DNA of 64,000 bases. Origin: Haemonchus contortus. Its lineage: Eukaryota > Nematoda > Chromadorea > Rhabditida > Trichostrongylidae. The notes beneath the pieces were generated by a model. The model worked only from the letters and a program-made list of their open reading frames with translations. It ran no database searches and had not been told where the DNA came from. Shown in pieces: positions 11,606-22,700 of the stretch; position 1 is the first letter of the stretch, and each line of letters starts with the position of its first letter. The stretch spans positions 44,875,442-44,939,441 of the forward strand of contig LS997566.1 in the NCBI GenBank assembly GCA_000469685.2, written 5' to 3'. The position numbers were made by a program, and so were the translations under genes.

Positions 11606-12534
11606 ATTATCTACAAAAAGGCAAGGATACCACCCATCGAACTTAGAAAGGGCAATTTGAGGCTATTTTAGCGTCATTATGAGCAGATGTTTCCGGCCGC
11701 TTTCTTTTGATTGAGGCAAAATACGTAATAGAGCAGGTGATAGGCATGTTTTCTGCCACTCAGTGTCTATTTTGTGAGTCGAAATGCCAGTAGAAACACT
11801 TTTCCTAATGTGTCGCTCTGTATCACATTTGTCGAGCAGGACTAGGCCACAGAAAGGAATTGCTTTACGAATTATGAGATGAAATTGGAAGAGCGGAAAT
11901 ATCAAGAAGTTGATTCAACATTTCATTAGGTCCCTTCAATTTTCATGCTTTCGTCGCTAGAAAGACACCTTTTCCAAACACAGTCTATACGGCGAGGACG
12001 TTTTTCACGCATAGTACGATGGACGATTGTGGACGTACAAACGAGAAGAGGTGGGCACAAATCCGACAACACCTACGAAATATCGTAGTGATAGGCAAAG
12101 ATATACGTAAGAAACTAAAAGCATCTATGTGAACGTTAGCCATCAAGAGAACGCCAATGAATACCGTATCCCAACAAGAATGAAAGTGCTGGAAAAGGAT
12201 AGTTTCGAAGCAGTATAGTTGCTATCCATTGTTCGAAGAAAATGAGGAGAATAACCAATTCTAGAATAACAACCTCGATTAATGACGCCCTGTATGGTTT
12301 GTTATGTCCTGATAACAGGTGATCATCGGTTCTGATTGCAATGCGAATGTTACTACAAGGATAGTAAGTCATTAACAAAAAGTTCAGATTCAGGCAGGAT
12401 TCGAACCTCGACCTTAGTCGGCCCAGCTGTTCACATTTTCTGTGTGGAGCAGCAGTTCATGGAAAAGTGGATCCCGATCGATGTCGTAGAGATTCAAACA
12501 CGCTGAGTTCAACGTAATTGGCATGTATCATGAC

Positions 12535-12782
12535 TGATATAGTGGCAAGTGGCGCACTACCACTCAAGCACGGTCAAGGGCTCGAATCTCGGATCGATAT
12601 CTGCCCAGGCCGATCAGGCCTTCCATCCCTCTGGGGTCGTTTAATTGGTACCAGCTGGCTATTTCAAGTCATTGCATGGGCTACATACGCATTCAACACG
12701 CCACTGCGATTTTGGGTGAAAGTCGAACGCTGTGGCGCATTCCTCCGACAAATTAATCAACACCCGAAGACTTTATTCCATT
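12535..12782 (+). mobile_element. tRNA-derived SINE, diverged
   Basis: Head 'atagtggcaagtggcgcac', box-B-like 'ggtcaagggctcgaatc', body 'ccttccatccctctggggt' and tail 'gaagactttattcc'. A deletion relative to full copies removes part of the middle. Confidence 0.7.
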
Positions 12783-13427
12783 GATAGAGAACCCTAAAAA
12801 TGACCAAATAACAAAAATGTGTCAATTACTATTCTTAATCTACAAGTAAATGTTACGAGTGGTTAGACTGAAGCTTATTGGCCAATATCGAGTATAAAAG
12901 CTACGTACGAATTACGTTACTTCAGAAAAAAAGTACTGACAACTGAAATAAAGTGGGCGGGGATATGAGCCTACATACGAGACAATAGTATTGTAAATAA
13001 TCGCAACAACACCCAATACTGCGAAGGCGTTTCAGTGATAATTGTCAAGAAAACAGGAACTGATTATAGGTATGCCATATTTCCTAAGTAGGAGGGCTGA
13101 ATCATGCAATTATCGAGTGCGTAAACGTCTGATTACCTTAATGGGAACGAGTTGCATTACTGTGAAACTGAGTCCAACGTAAGAATTACACGTACTCGTC
13201 ACAATCGGAAGTAATTGACAGATCGCCGACAAAAGAACATTTTCGGAAGAAAACATCAAAAAAGAATACTTCTGGACAAAGACGTCAAAAGAAAAATTGC
13301 AGAGGTTATCTAGAAGTCTTTTTAATCCTTACCATGAATGTTGAAAATCTACCATGAAAAGGAACAGAAAATAGTCTTTCGAATAAAAGTCCAGCTTCTT
13401 GCTTTTGCTGTTCATGCCATTGCTATT

Positions 13428-13993
13428 AAAGGCACAGTTCACGATAATTTTGGGTAGTCCAGATTATGATGAAAAATGGACGGCAAGATCGAAGCTAGTG
13501 CGACTGAGGTGAAGAAACTGCGTGCATCGGTGCTTCCAAAGTGAAAATAGGCCTCGAAAAACCGTCAAAAAGGGGGCTGGACGAGAATGAAACTAGAAAA
13601 ATGAAGAAGAGTGGGGCACTTGGACGATCTATACAATGTGTCTCACTGCGTTCGTGTGGGTCCTGGTGCGAATAAAAGACAATGGTAAGCGAAAACTCAT
13701 TCACTTATAAGCACAAGTAAACAAAAAATCCTAGTAACAGCAAAAGTAGCTCACCTTTTTCAGCCTCCAGGAGTAGGAAATTAAATAAGGGATCGCGGCA
13801 GCAAGAAGATCAGCAGAGGAAAAAAGAAGGGGAGAAAGACGTCGCCTAATCACTCGGCGACAGCTGATTGTGTATGGGTCCAAATCTGCAATCTGTATGT
13901 CTCGACACTCGTCTGACCGTCTGACGTGACTTCGATCGAGAGGCGGGAACGTCATTGACGTCGCGCCCATTGAATTATCGTGAGCTGTGCCTT
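13428..13993. mobile_element. MITE family M2 copy, inverted relative to 6,632-7,303
   Basis: Begins TTAA-AGGCACAGTTCACGATAA (13,426 onward) and ends 'attatcgtgagctgtgcc'. The interior reads as the reverse complement of the 6.6-7.3 kb copy ('cactcgtctgacc', 'gaggcgggaacgt'). No coding capacity. Confidence 0.7.
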
Positions 13994-14169
13994 CAATGCA
14001 CTCCTTTGTTCAACATTAGTATTACGTTTTTCAACGAAAGGAACGCCATGTCTAGCGTCCCTCAAGCGAGGACGATCCACTGGACTACTCTGGCCAGCGA
14101 CAGGGACGAATAGAGACACTACTGGCAGTGGATCGGCCACTAGTGGTGCGTAAGTATAGGATCGAGTCT

Positions 14170-14463
14170 TGGGGTGTTAATCAATCCCATCTAAGGGATG
14201 CGCCTTCGCATTTGACTTCGACCAAGAATTGTAGAGGTGTAATGAATGCAAAGTATACAATGACTAAATGAACATACAATGAGTTACGGTGGCCAGTCGA
14301 CGTACAAGTCAGAGCTTTTATCCTCCCAGACAATCCTGGTACCATATAACCTACCCCGGAAGGATGAAAGCCTTCCTCGGCCGAAGCGGATATCGATTAG
14401 GGGTTCTAACCTGAGACCATGAATGTGAGATGGTGCGCCCTACCCACTACATCACCTCCGCCC
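14170..14463 (-). mobile_element. tRNA-derived SINE, minus orientation
   Basis: Inverse of the family: 'tcaatcccatctaaggga', 'acaatgagttacggtggcc', 'gtacaagtcagagctttta', then the tRNA-like head 'acatcacctccgccc'. Full length but about as diverged as the 19.9-kb copy. Confidence 0.7.
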
Positions 14464-14569
14464 TGGTCCTAAACATGAATGACTGAATACGAGCTCTAGG
14501 AACTTTATAAATTGTTAACTTCCTCAAGCGAAAAAAATCTACGAGAGTCCTCCTACTTATTTCGAAAAC

Positions 14570-14830
14570 TACTCAATGTTCTTTTTCGTGCTCCTCTTCA
14601 CTGATTGCCAAGTATTCAAAGCGGTATGCCTGACAACCTTTACCTTCACTCTGACGATGGTCTTTCACCTACACAACTACATAATTATGGAATTATTCTT
14701 GGTTTCCCTACGTGATATTTATCAGAAGAATATTCGAGATCAAGAAACTTCATCTCCAAATATAAGGAAGGAGTGTTCAGTGAACCCTCAGTTCTTCACG
14801 GTCAGTGCTAAGACACCCAGGCAGTAACTA
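14570..14830 (+). repeat. Conserved plus-strand frame fragment in the duplicated unit
   Basis: An 83-codon frame with a hydrophobic N-terminus contains VLLFTDC, AVCLTTFT and SLRDIYQK. The same frame is recognisable at about 30,137-30,270 (VLLFTDCEVFRAVC, LRDIYE, then a stop) and in part at 3,110-3,180. Frame-preserving similarity between copies suggests an old exon, possibly of a membrane protein, but no start, splice structure or family can be shown. Confidence 0.3.
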
Positions 14831-15395
14831 TGATTTTTCCTAAAGTATTTGTAGAAATTTCCGGATTACTCCGGATTTTTCGAGTAATTTCGTGGAAGTT
14901 TCTATGGAATTGCTACATATGGTCTCCGAGGTTTACGTAATTGCTATACGAGGGAGACATGAAGCTTTTCCTGAGCGAGAACGACAATGTCAAAGATGAG
15001 CTTTGATCTGATCAACCAATGGCGTCATCTCCCACTACTTTAAGCAAACCCAAAGGAGAACTTTTACTAAATAAGAACACAAACGGCATCAACAAAACTC
15101 TGAGCTTTTCAGACTATCGCTAACTGTGATGTTACACTCCATGATCGACACTCCGGTAATCTGGCATGACAGCAGTTTTTCCTTTGCAGGTTGGAATTAA
15201 TTGGATTTGCGAGAATGATAACAGACAATTATATCGAAAGCTGACGTTTCTATCTGTTGCCTTTGTGATGCCAAGTCCTTCCAATCTAAACTGACCCAGT
15301 ATTTGTGTTTGACATTTCTTTAGTCAGTGTTCTGTATCTATTGAGTTATTCGGGAAGTCTCCGCCTATTTTTGAGTAGTTTCGATCACAAATATA
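14830..15395. other. Spacer left of the Tc1-like element
   Basis: About 14,850-15,010 is a worn relative of the hairpin at 30,371-30,814 (shared 'gagcgagaacga' and 'aagatga' blocks and 'tttctatggaattgct'). Nothing recognisable is seen from 15,010 to 15,395. Confidence 0.35.
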
Positions 15396-16937
15396 CAGTA
15401 CCGTTCAAAAAGAAATCACCTTGAACCTTTTTCGCCATAACTCATCTCGAACTCATTGTTTTTGATATGTTGTCAACAGTAATGAAATTCAATGTCCCCA
15501 TCACAATACCCACAGAACTCCTTTTTGTTCCGTTCAAAAGGCCACTTTTCACATTTTCTCTGAACAAGACAAAATAATATCAGTTTCAATAATTTGAAAT
15601 AAATCACTTGACTTGAACACTATCATCATGAGATTAAAACATAATTAACTACTAGTCTAATACATTGTAATGAAGCCGATGGCATCGATGACGGCTTGGC
15701 ATCTGCGGGACATTGATTCGGCCAACTTGTCGTTCAGGCACTCATCGATTTTCTTACATTCGTCTTCAAATAGGTCTAGCTTTTGAGCAGCATTTGTGAC
15801 TGTTTTATCGGCTATTCTTTTCTTGAGTTCCTACCACGAGGGTCCACTGATGTTTAGGTCAGGGGACTGGCTGGGTGAGTCAAGGCATCGAATTTCCCGA
15901 TGAGTCAACCACTCGCGCGCCCCTTCTAGATCAGTGTCTGGGGTCGTTATCTCGCTGGAATTAAATTTTCTTTCGTGTACACGACGGGAGAAAGGTAGCA
16001 TGGATTTCTCCGAAACGTCTGCGTACATTTGCTAGGCCGCAGTGGTGAGAGTATGGCCCATGGACCCCATGCCTAGACTCGGAGACCATCCCCAGACCAA
16101 TACTGAGCCGGCACCATGCCTGAGAGTTGTCAAATGGTACTTGGGGTAGAAACTTGTGTTTTAAAAGGTCGTCTACGAACGAAACCCAGGTGTACCAAGC
16201 CAAACAATCTTTGGCTGGTCGCTCTAGATGACTTCGCGTCGTTAGTTGAAGGTCCAGTGAAGGTGCCCACGCGCCCAATAAAGTCGAGCTCGTCTGTTTT
16301 TTAGAGATCCAGATACTTTTTGACAAGACTTCCTCCATATATTCCAGCAACCCACAGGGGTCTGTTGATGGTGCCTCTAGATGGTAGCGACGTCGCCATT
16401 GTCGATATTTCGGCCATTATATCGGAAGATGCTCGTCTGCGATCTTGAGCCGACGCACAAATGATCTTCCTATCGGCCTCAGGAGCGGCAATCTTCATTG
16501 GGCCTATAAGAGGCTCAATACCTCTGACAGCCTTCGTAATCGTTGACATTGGTACAGCAAATAGCCTTGGTTGTTGAGCATGGGTCAGTTTCTGCTTACT
16601 GCCCGTGGCAATGGTGGAGAGTTGCTGCACGGTAAGGAAGCGAGAGCCGCAGTTTTGTCTCTTCACTGAGAGTAATTAGCTAACAGAATAGAATAATTAC
16701 CAATATTTTTAGACTCAAAAACACGAGGAAATCCACCTGGATAACATGCCCTCTCGCAATTTTTTTTTTGAAAAAAAATTCACCTACTTGGCCGAAAGTG
16801 AGCTACCGCCAATTCTGCATTGCAGGAGAGTCGGTAATGTTTGATAAGTGTGCTAGCAAAAAATCAGGTAAAACGATTGAGTTTAAGATGAGTTATGGCA
16901 GAAAAGGTTCAAGGTGATTTCTTTTTGAAGGGTACTG
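15396..16937 (-). mobile_element. Tc1-like DNA transposon, 1,542 bp, inactive
   Basis: Terminal inverted repeats of at least 55 bp start CAGTACCGTTCAAAAAGAAA on the left and, with one or two differences, on the right in inverse; TA flanks both ends (15,394-15,395 and 16,938-16,939). The interior carries a transposase frame on the minus strand. The element stands next to a mariner relic. Structure fits the Tc1 branch of Tc1/mariner. Confidence 0.9.
15657..16666 (-). pseudogene. Tc1-like transposase, frameshifted and with stops
   Basis: Starts near 16,666 with a helix-turn-helix-like N-terminus (LTVQQLSTIA), passes through a shifted middle frame (16,350-15,961), and ends with the diagnostic PSQSPDLN and ELKKRI segments before a stop at 15,657-15,659. 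An in-frame TAG falls between PSW and ELKKRI, and frame changes are needed near 16,300 and 15,960. The enzyme would have been a DDE cut-and-paste transposase; this copy cannot encode it. Confidence 0.85.
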
Positions 16938-17049
16938 TAGTTTCGACTTACAGGCTCCGACGAACTCGATATTGCCGAAACGTAAGCTGTGTGGATAAAA
17001 CGTTATTAAAAATCTCGAAGGCTAATACATCCTACGGCGAAGTTATTTT

Positions 17050-18110
17050 TGAGTCATCTCCAAGTTGAAATTCCTAGAAAAACAAATCCACTCATCAAAC
17101 AATATTGTTTACTCTGTTCAATAATGGTTCGCCTTTTTCTGCAAGCTTCATTGTCCCACTTCCAAGGATGCTTTCGGACTTAGAGTCGAAAAAACTTAGA
17201 GTCCTCTAGCGGATTGAACGATTTTCCGTTTAAAGAATTCAGCAGGAATCCAACAAAGTGGTGGTTCGGCGGTGCTATGCCTGGACTGTATGAAGGATGT
17301 GGTAAGACATTCCACCAAGCTTCAGCAGTTTTTGACTGTGGCCAAAAATGAAGAGGCTGGAGTTATATCCTTAGAAGACAACGCCCTTGCATTTGGCCTA
17401 CTCTTGGCGCTTATGTTCTATCGCTGAATCCAACTTGTCTAGCTGAGTACAGTACCTTTCCAAAGTCACCATTTGATCATGCGGCAATAGCTCATTACAA
17501 ACGATTCCCATTCAGTTCCACCAGCAGCATAACATAATCTTTCCCATCTAGGTTTTAATTTTTTGGAGTGGTTCGTGACGGCTCACTAGTAAGGTTCCAA
17601 GGTTGTTTCCGCACCACATTTTTGTACACGACCGAATCTTCGTCATCGGTTCACATGAGTTTCAGGAACAACCCAATTTCTGTTTCGTTTAAGCAACGAG
17701 TCGGACACGGAAGCGCTGTCCATCACGTTGGGCTCACTCACTTCGTGAAGTACCCAAACATCAAGGCGTTTAACAAAAACGAAGTTCCAGAAAATGGTCA
17801 TCGATTGTTGATTTCGAAGCACTAAGCCTTCCTCCTATTTCACGAGTAGTGATGAGCCGATTCGTTTCGATTCACATTTTGATTTGGTCATTCTCAAGTG
17901 ATGATAGCCTCCCCGAGCGTTGCCGATCTTTAAGGGTGGATTCACCTTGTTTGAATTCCGCCTATCACCCACACACTGTAAGTCTTCCTAGAGCATTGCC
18001 TACTTGAAAGTCACAAATCTTTCCCGCGGCTTGAGCCGGGTCCTCGCCTTTGCGGTAGAAGACAAACATCAGATGCCGATCGATGGTACCCAATTTTCAC
18101 ATAAGTCCTA
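17050..18110 (-). pseudogene. mariner transposase relic
   Basis: Read on the minus strand, decayed pieces follow mariner order: N-terminal FYRKGEDPAQAAGKICD (near 18,070-18,010), then EFKQGESTLKDRQRSGR (near 17,950), a middle piece GKIMLCCWWN...ELLPHDQM..LERYCTQLD (near 17,540-17,420), and C-terminal FFDSKSE..LGSGTMKLAEKG (near 17,200-17,120). Multiple stops and shifts are present. The open frame on the opposite strand at 17,568-17,825 is an antisense shadow. The Tc1-like element lies at its 3' side. Confidence 0.75.
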
Positions 18111-18169
18111 TAGAGAACCACTTCGAGAAATGTTATCAAACTCCTGACAGGAATGCAGGAGAGGGCTAA

Positions 18170-19380
18170 CCCTCCCAGAAAATGGGGAATTTCACAAGGC
18201 TAAATCTTTGAACAAGAGTTAATGAACCGAAAGTGGTCAAAAACGGCGGAAACCTCCCGGTCAACCCAGTACATGGCTCTGACATAGAGGTGTATCTGTT
18301 TTCCAGTGTCAACAGGGTTCTGCCTCCGCAAGTAAATGAAAATGAGCATATACAATTTACAGTGTGGATACTGGGGATACATACGATTTCACAAACAACG
18401 ACAAAACTACGTAACTTTCTTGATGTTGGAAGAAAAGAGCTTGGTAGACTGAGAGGCACTTCGAAAAAAAATCCTCTGTAGAGCAAAATGCTGAAGACAA
18501 TTGAGTTGCAATGGAGTGAATGTCCTTGAAAATACCTAGCGAGGAACCCATGGAGGCATTCATACTGATAGCTTGACGCTGCTCATGCAGATTACTTCTT
18601 CAAATTGAAGCACGGATGGATGAATCTTGGCCCAAGGTACGGCATTTGTATGTTTGTAATTTCATTGTACGATCGTGCTCATGACTTTGTATTTCTAGAT
18701 TCAGAATAGATGAGATTTCCACATTTTCCTGTTCCGCAGAGTACAAACTCATAGAATGACACTCCTCTTTTGTATGCGTATAGCATAACCAGAGATTTCA
18801 CGATATCGCAGTCGGTTACCCAGATTGAAGCTGATCCTCAACCTATTTGTTCTGACTGTAAAGCGCTGGAGAAGGACGTGGGCAGAACCGCTTAGGAGGG
18901 GTCTTGGAGCTGTATACTTGACATGGTTTTCAATGAGCCTCAGTAGTGGAGTGGCTTGATTCAAACTCATGAAGAAATATTAGCCTAATATGGGGAAAAG
19001 TTTTCCAGGTGTGGGGACTTTTCCGCGGAAATGGCGTCTCGCTCACCGTATCCAATCGCCCGTCGTCGCTCACAATGAAGGGGGAAGTTCAAACTCCCAG
19101 GATACGGTAGCCGAGGAACCGTTCTCGCTTGCCGCGGGATTCGGGGAGAAACACCATCACCTCAGTTTTGCCATTATAGGTTGAAGAAGCAAAGACAAGG
19201 AACGGATGATGCACATGCGCAGCATGTAAGGGGTGTTTATGTATTTCAGATACGTGGGGACTTACAGAGAGTTCCACAAGAACACTCGAACATTGGGAAG
19301 ATTTGAACAGATACTTCCTGACCGGCCTAGTAGGGAAAAATAGTTATTGTAGGGAGTATTTGAGTGAATCTTTGATAATT
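18170..19380. other. Unassigned stretch
   Basis: Contains overlapping short frames on both strands at 18,166-18,486 and a GC-richer block at 19,010-19,210, none with recognisable domains, splice structure or repeat boundaries. I see no supportable gene. Confidence 0.3.
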
Positions 19381-19706
19381 ACCGCTGCATTATGGGCAAT
19401 TGTATCTGATGTGCACCTTTATTTTAATGTTAAGCCAAAAAAATTGGAATAAGTAGCGAGAGCTCACCAATAAAGAGCTTACATTAGGAACATTCATTAC
19501 TAGTATATTTATAGAGAACACTTTGGACGAGTTATCACGAGGACTATTACTGAACTGGAAACGACTTTTCATCAACTTGCTCAACTTGCTATAATTATCC
19601 CTGAACCCGACATTCATCATAAATAAGCATTATCACAGACATAGTGAATTGTCAGAACAACTATATTATCACATTTATGTTACAATTTTGATAACGATTC
19701 TCTCTA

Positions 19707-22700
19707 CTACGCCCACTGATCGCGAATATAGTTGAAGTAAACAGCTTGATGACTTTCCCGTCTGGCTTCAATCTCTCCCACCTGCAATTTTTAATATTCC
19801 AGCATTATAGTGATTTCTTGATAATATTATTTGAATTTACACACACTATGATCTTAATTTTGAGCGGGTGTGTATTGTGGCAAGCGGTGCCCGATCACAC
19901 ATGGTCAGGGGACCGATTCCTGAGACGATGTCTACTCAGGCCAACAAGGGCTTATCCCTTCGGGATCGAAACTGGTTCCAGACTCGCCTATGAGAATGAA
20001 AGAACGGGCCTGTACATCGGTTGGCTAACGCAGGTCATTGTATAGGCCACATACGCACTCATTAAGCCACTACGATTCTGATTGGACGTCGAGTGCAGGG
20101 CGCATAACAAAACAGGTTTATATACCGTCACAATCTCCCTTCCCTAAAATTAGCCTTGAGAAATCTCGTATTTGAAGGGAAAGGACATAGTTTTATGAAA
20201 CGCAGCTGACTCCCGTCATAAGCCACTGTATAGCTCAGATGTGCACCCAAAGATATCTAAGGCCGAGAGTGACCTCAACAATCGTAGCGCCCTCTGAAAG
20301 TGCTGTACTGTGGCATACCCCAAAGGAACTTTCACCTCGTCATTCTGGGCACATGACGGCTTGCCAGTAACCTTCGACAGCGATCCGCATGCAACCTTCC
20401 GTAACGTTTCGTGACTGACAATCGCAACTGGTATCCCATATTGCAGGATAACAGCTGCCTAAAACACCAGTGAGTTTAGCTATGGAAAGAAAGTGAGGCT
20501 ATTTGATGCCACTCACTCCACGCAACACTATATAAGCTACTAGGTATCTACTCGATCCTGATTCGTAGCTTTCACGATAAAATGCAGGTCGGACGTCGAA
20601 GAAAAGCGCGCCAATCATATCGGCTATGGTGACGCTTGTATCAAGGAGAACCGCAGGAGCGACCAATCTGAAATTGTTAAGAAACAGCAGAGCTGAATAG
20701 GTGTTCTTGGATTCCATACCTCAGTGCTCTGACGTTTTCCGAGATCTGATAACGACTCGAGAGTGATTCTCTCCCTCTAGTCAGTAGACCTAGACGACGG
20801 TTCACCACAAGAAGAATAACAAGACACTAAAAAAAATTTTGATTCTAACCTTGATAGGCCTAATGCATCTTCAAAGGTTTCTTTGAAAGGCAAGCCCTAG
20901 ACTCGCATAACAGGACCAATAATCTGCCCCATTCCTTTAACGTAAGGCCAAATGACGCATCACCTCCTTAAAATCAGCGAATCAAATCCCGGACCGATAC
21001 ACGCTTCGACTATCCTGACCCTCCATCCTTTGGGGGTTCGTTCATTGGTAATGGAGTAAAGGGACAGTTGAAACGCACGGTGGTATACCTATGTGGACAT
21101 GGTTGGTAAGTACCTTATGCATCTGTATATGCATACGATTTTATTCTTTGCTGAGACTAACTGTAAGCCGAATTTCTCTCTCTCGTGCGGGAATCCTTAC
21201 CAGAAGTGGGGGCCCCTTACTCTGTTCTTTACTCTTCTGAATGTAGGCCAGTGGGTGCCTCCCATTGGAAGCGATAATACCGAATGGAATATGTGCAAAA
21301 AAGATCCTTACCGTGAGTATCACAAACGAAAGTCCAAGCTGGACCATGTCACTGATCGTACCACCTAAAATGATTAGACGATAGGGAAATAACTGCAGAG
21401 CTTCTCTTTCCAAGATGAGTCTCTATGTACGTACCCATCTATCTTATGATGTCATGTGGATGTGGCTACTACGAAACCTCGGAGTTCTTGCGTCAGATTA
21501 CAATTCATACTACCTAGTCACCCTAAAGCCCCAGACAAACCCAAAATATTATTCGGGGGAGGAAATATAACATTATTGCGAGATGGCCGTAGCTGCCGCT
21601 GTGTTGCCCTTACTCTGCCGTTTCTCAAAGACCGACTGAGCCCGAAGCCAAGATAGAAGTACAAAAGTGAAATGTGCCAAATTGGCAGAATATTAGGTGA
21701 AGGACAGCCATGCGAGCAAGCAGGGTTTCGGAGGGGGTTCAGCACAATCGATCATATCCACATTGTTACAAGACGAATTGAAGTCTCGCGCGAGTACAAA
21801 GTGCAGTTATGTCTTGTGTTCATCGTTTTGAAGAAGACACCGTTGAGACAGAAGCGGTAATTGAAGCCCTGGGCAACCAGGGTATTCCTACTCAACATGC
21901 AAGGATGCTTCATGAGCTCTACAACAACTTCACGACCAGGATCTCGCCATTCTATAAAGAAGTCGTCATCAACGTGAAGAGAGGGGCTCGGCAGGGCGAT
22001 ACCATCTCGCCCAAATTTTCAGTGCCGCTCTCGAAAATATCATGCGCCATTTGGAATGGGAAGACTTTGGAGTGAACGTCGACAGCCGCTACCTATACCA
22101 CCTCCGCTTTGCAGATGACAATGTGCTTATAACACCGAACATCGAGCAAGCGGAACGAATGCTGGCCGAATCTGACAATGCTTGTGAAAAGATCGGCTTG
22201 AGACTGAATTCAAAGAAGACAATATCTCCTAATGCTTTAGCTATATGTACCTAGGTCGGAAAGCCACCATGATGATCGACCTAGCCCCTGAGCTGTGCAG
22301 AAGGAAACGTGTCGCGTGGGGAGCATTTAAGAATATCGAGGGAGTAGAAAAGAAGACAAATAACATTCGGCTCCGCGCTCACCTTTTCGACACTGCTGTC
22401 CTTCCTGCTTTGACGCATGCCTCGGAACTTGGGTTCTACGAAAGCAGGATGAGTATGCTGTCAGCGTTACTCAACGCGCTTTGGAAAGGACGATGCTCGG
22501 AATTTCCCTATACACGCAAGTGCAGAAGGGAATCCGGAGTTCCGAGCTCCGTCGTCGAACGATGATCAGGGATGCCGATGATTACGCCAAGAAATCGAAG
22601 ATCAGGTGGACCGGACACGATATGCGATATAGTGAGGACCCTTGGACCAGGACGGTTACCGACTAGGGATCCAGTAAGTAACCGCCCTGGTCCAACTGTC

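Larger units (their letters stand above)
11305..13271 (-). pseudogene. D2: receptor-like membrane-protein gene or relic upstream of chemoreceptor B
   Basis: The best exon is 13137-13271: CAG acceptor, 45 codons with no stop (contains SFLMFSSENV and GLSFTVMQLVPIK), and a GTAATC donor. Further left, blocks at about 12,150-12,350 (RIAIRT, HNKPYRASL, hydrophobic ILELVILLIFF), 11,690-11,900 (THKIDTE, LPQSKES) and 11,305-11,480 (AFLLHTIITT, WCET) match D1 in frame. A SINE (12,535-12,782) and a SINE tail (11,540-11,605) interrupt it. Frame conservation between D1 and D2 argues that these were coding exons; intact splicing cannot be shown. Family not recognised; chemoreceptor-like by hydrophobicity and position. 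Confidence 0.4.
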
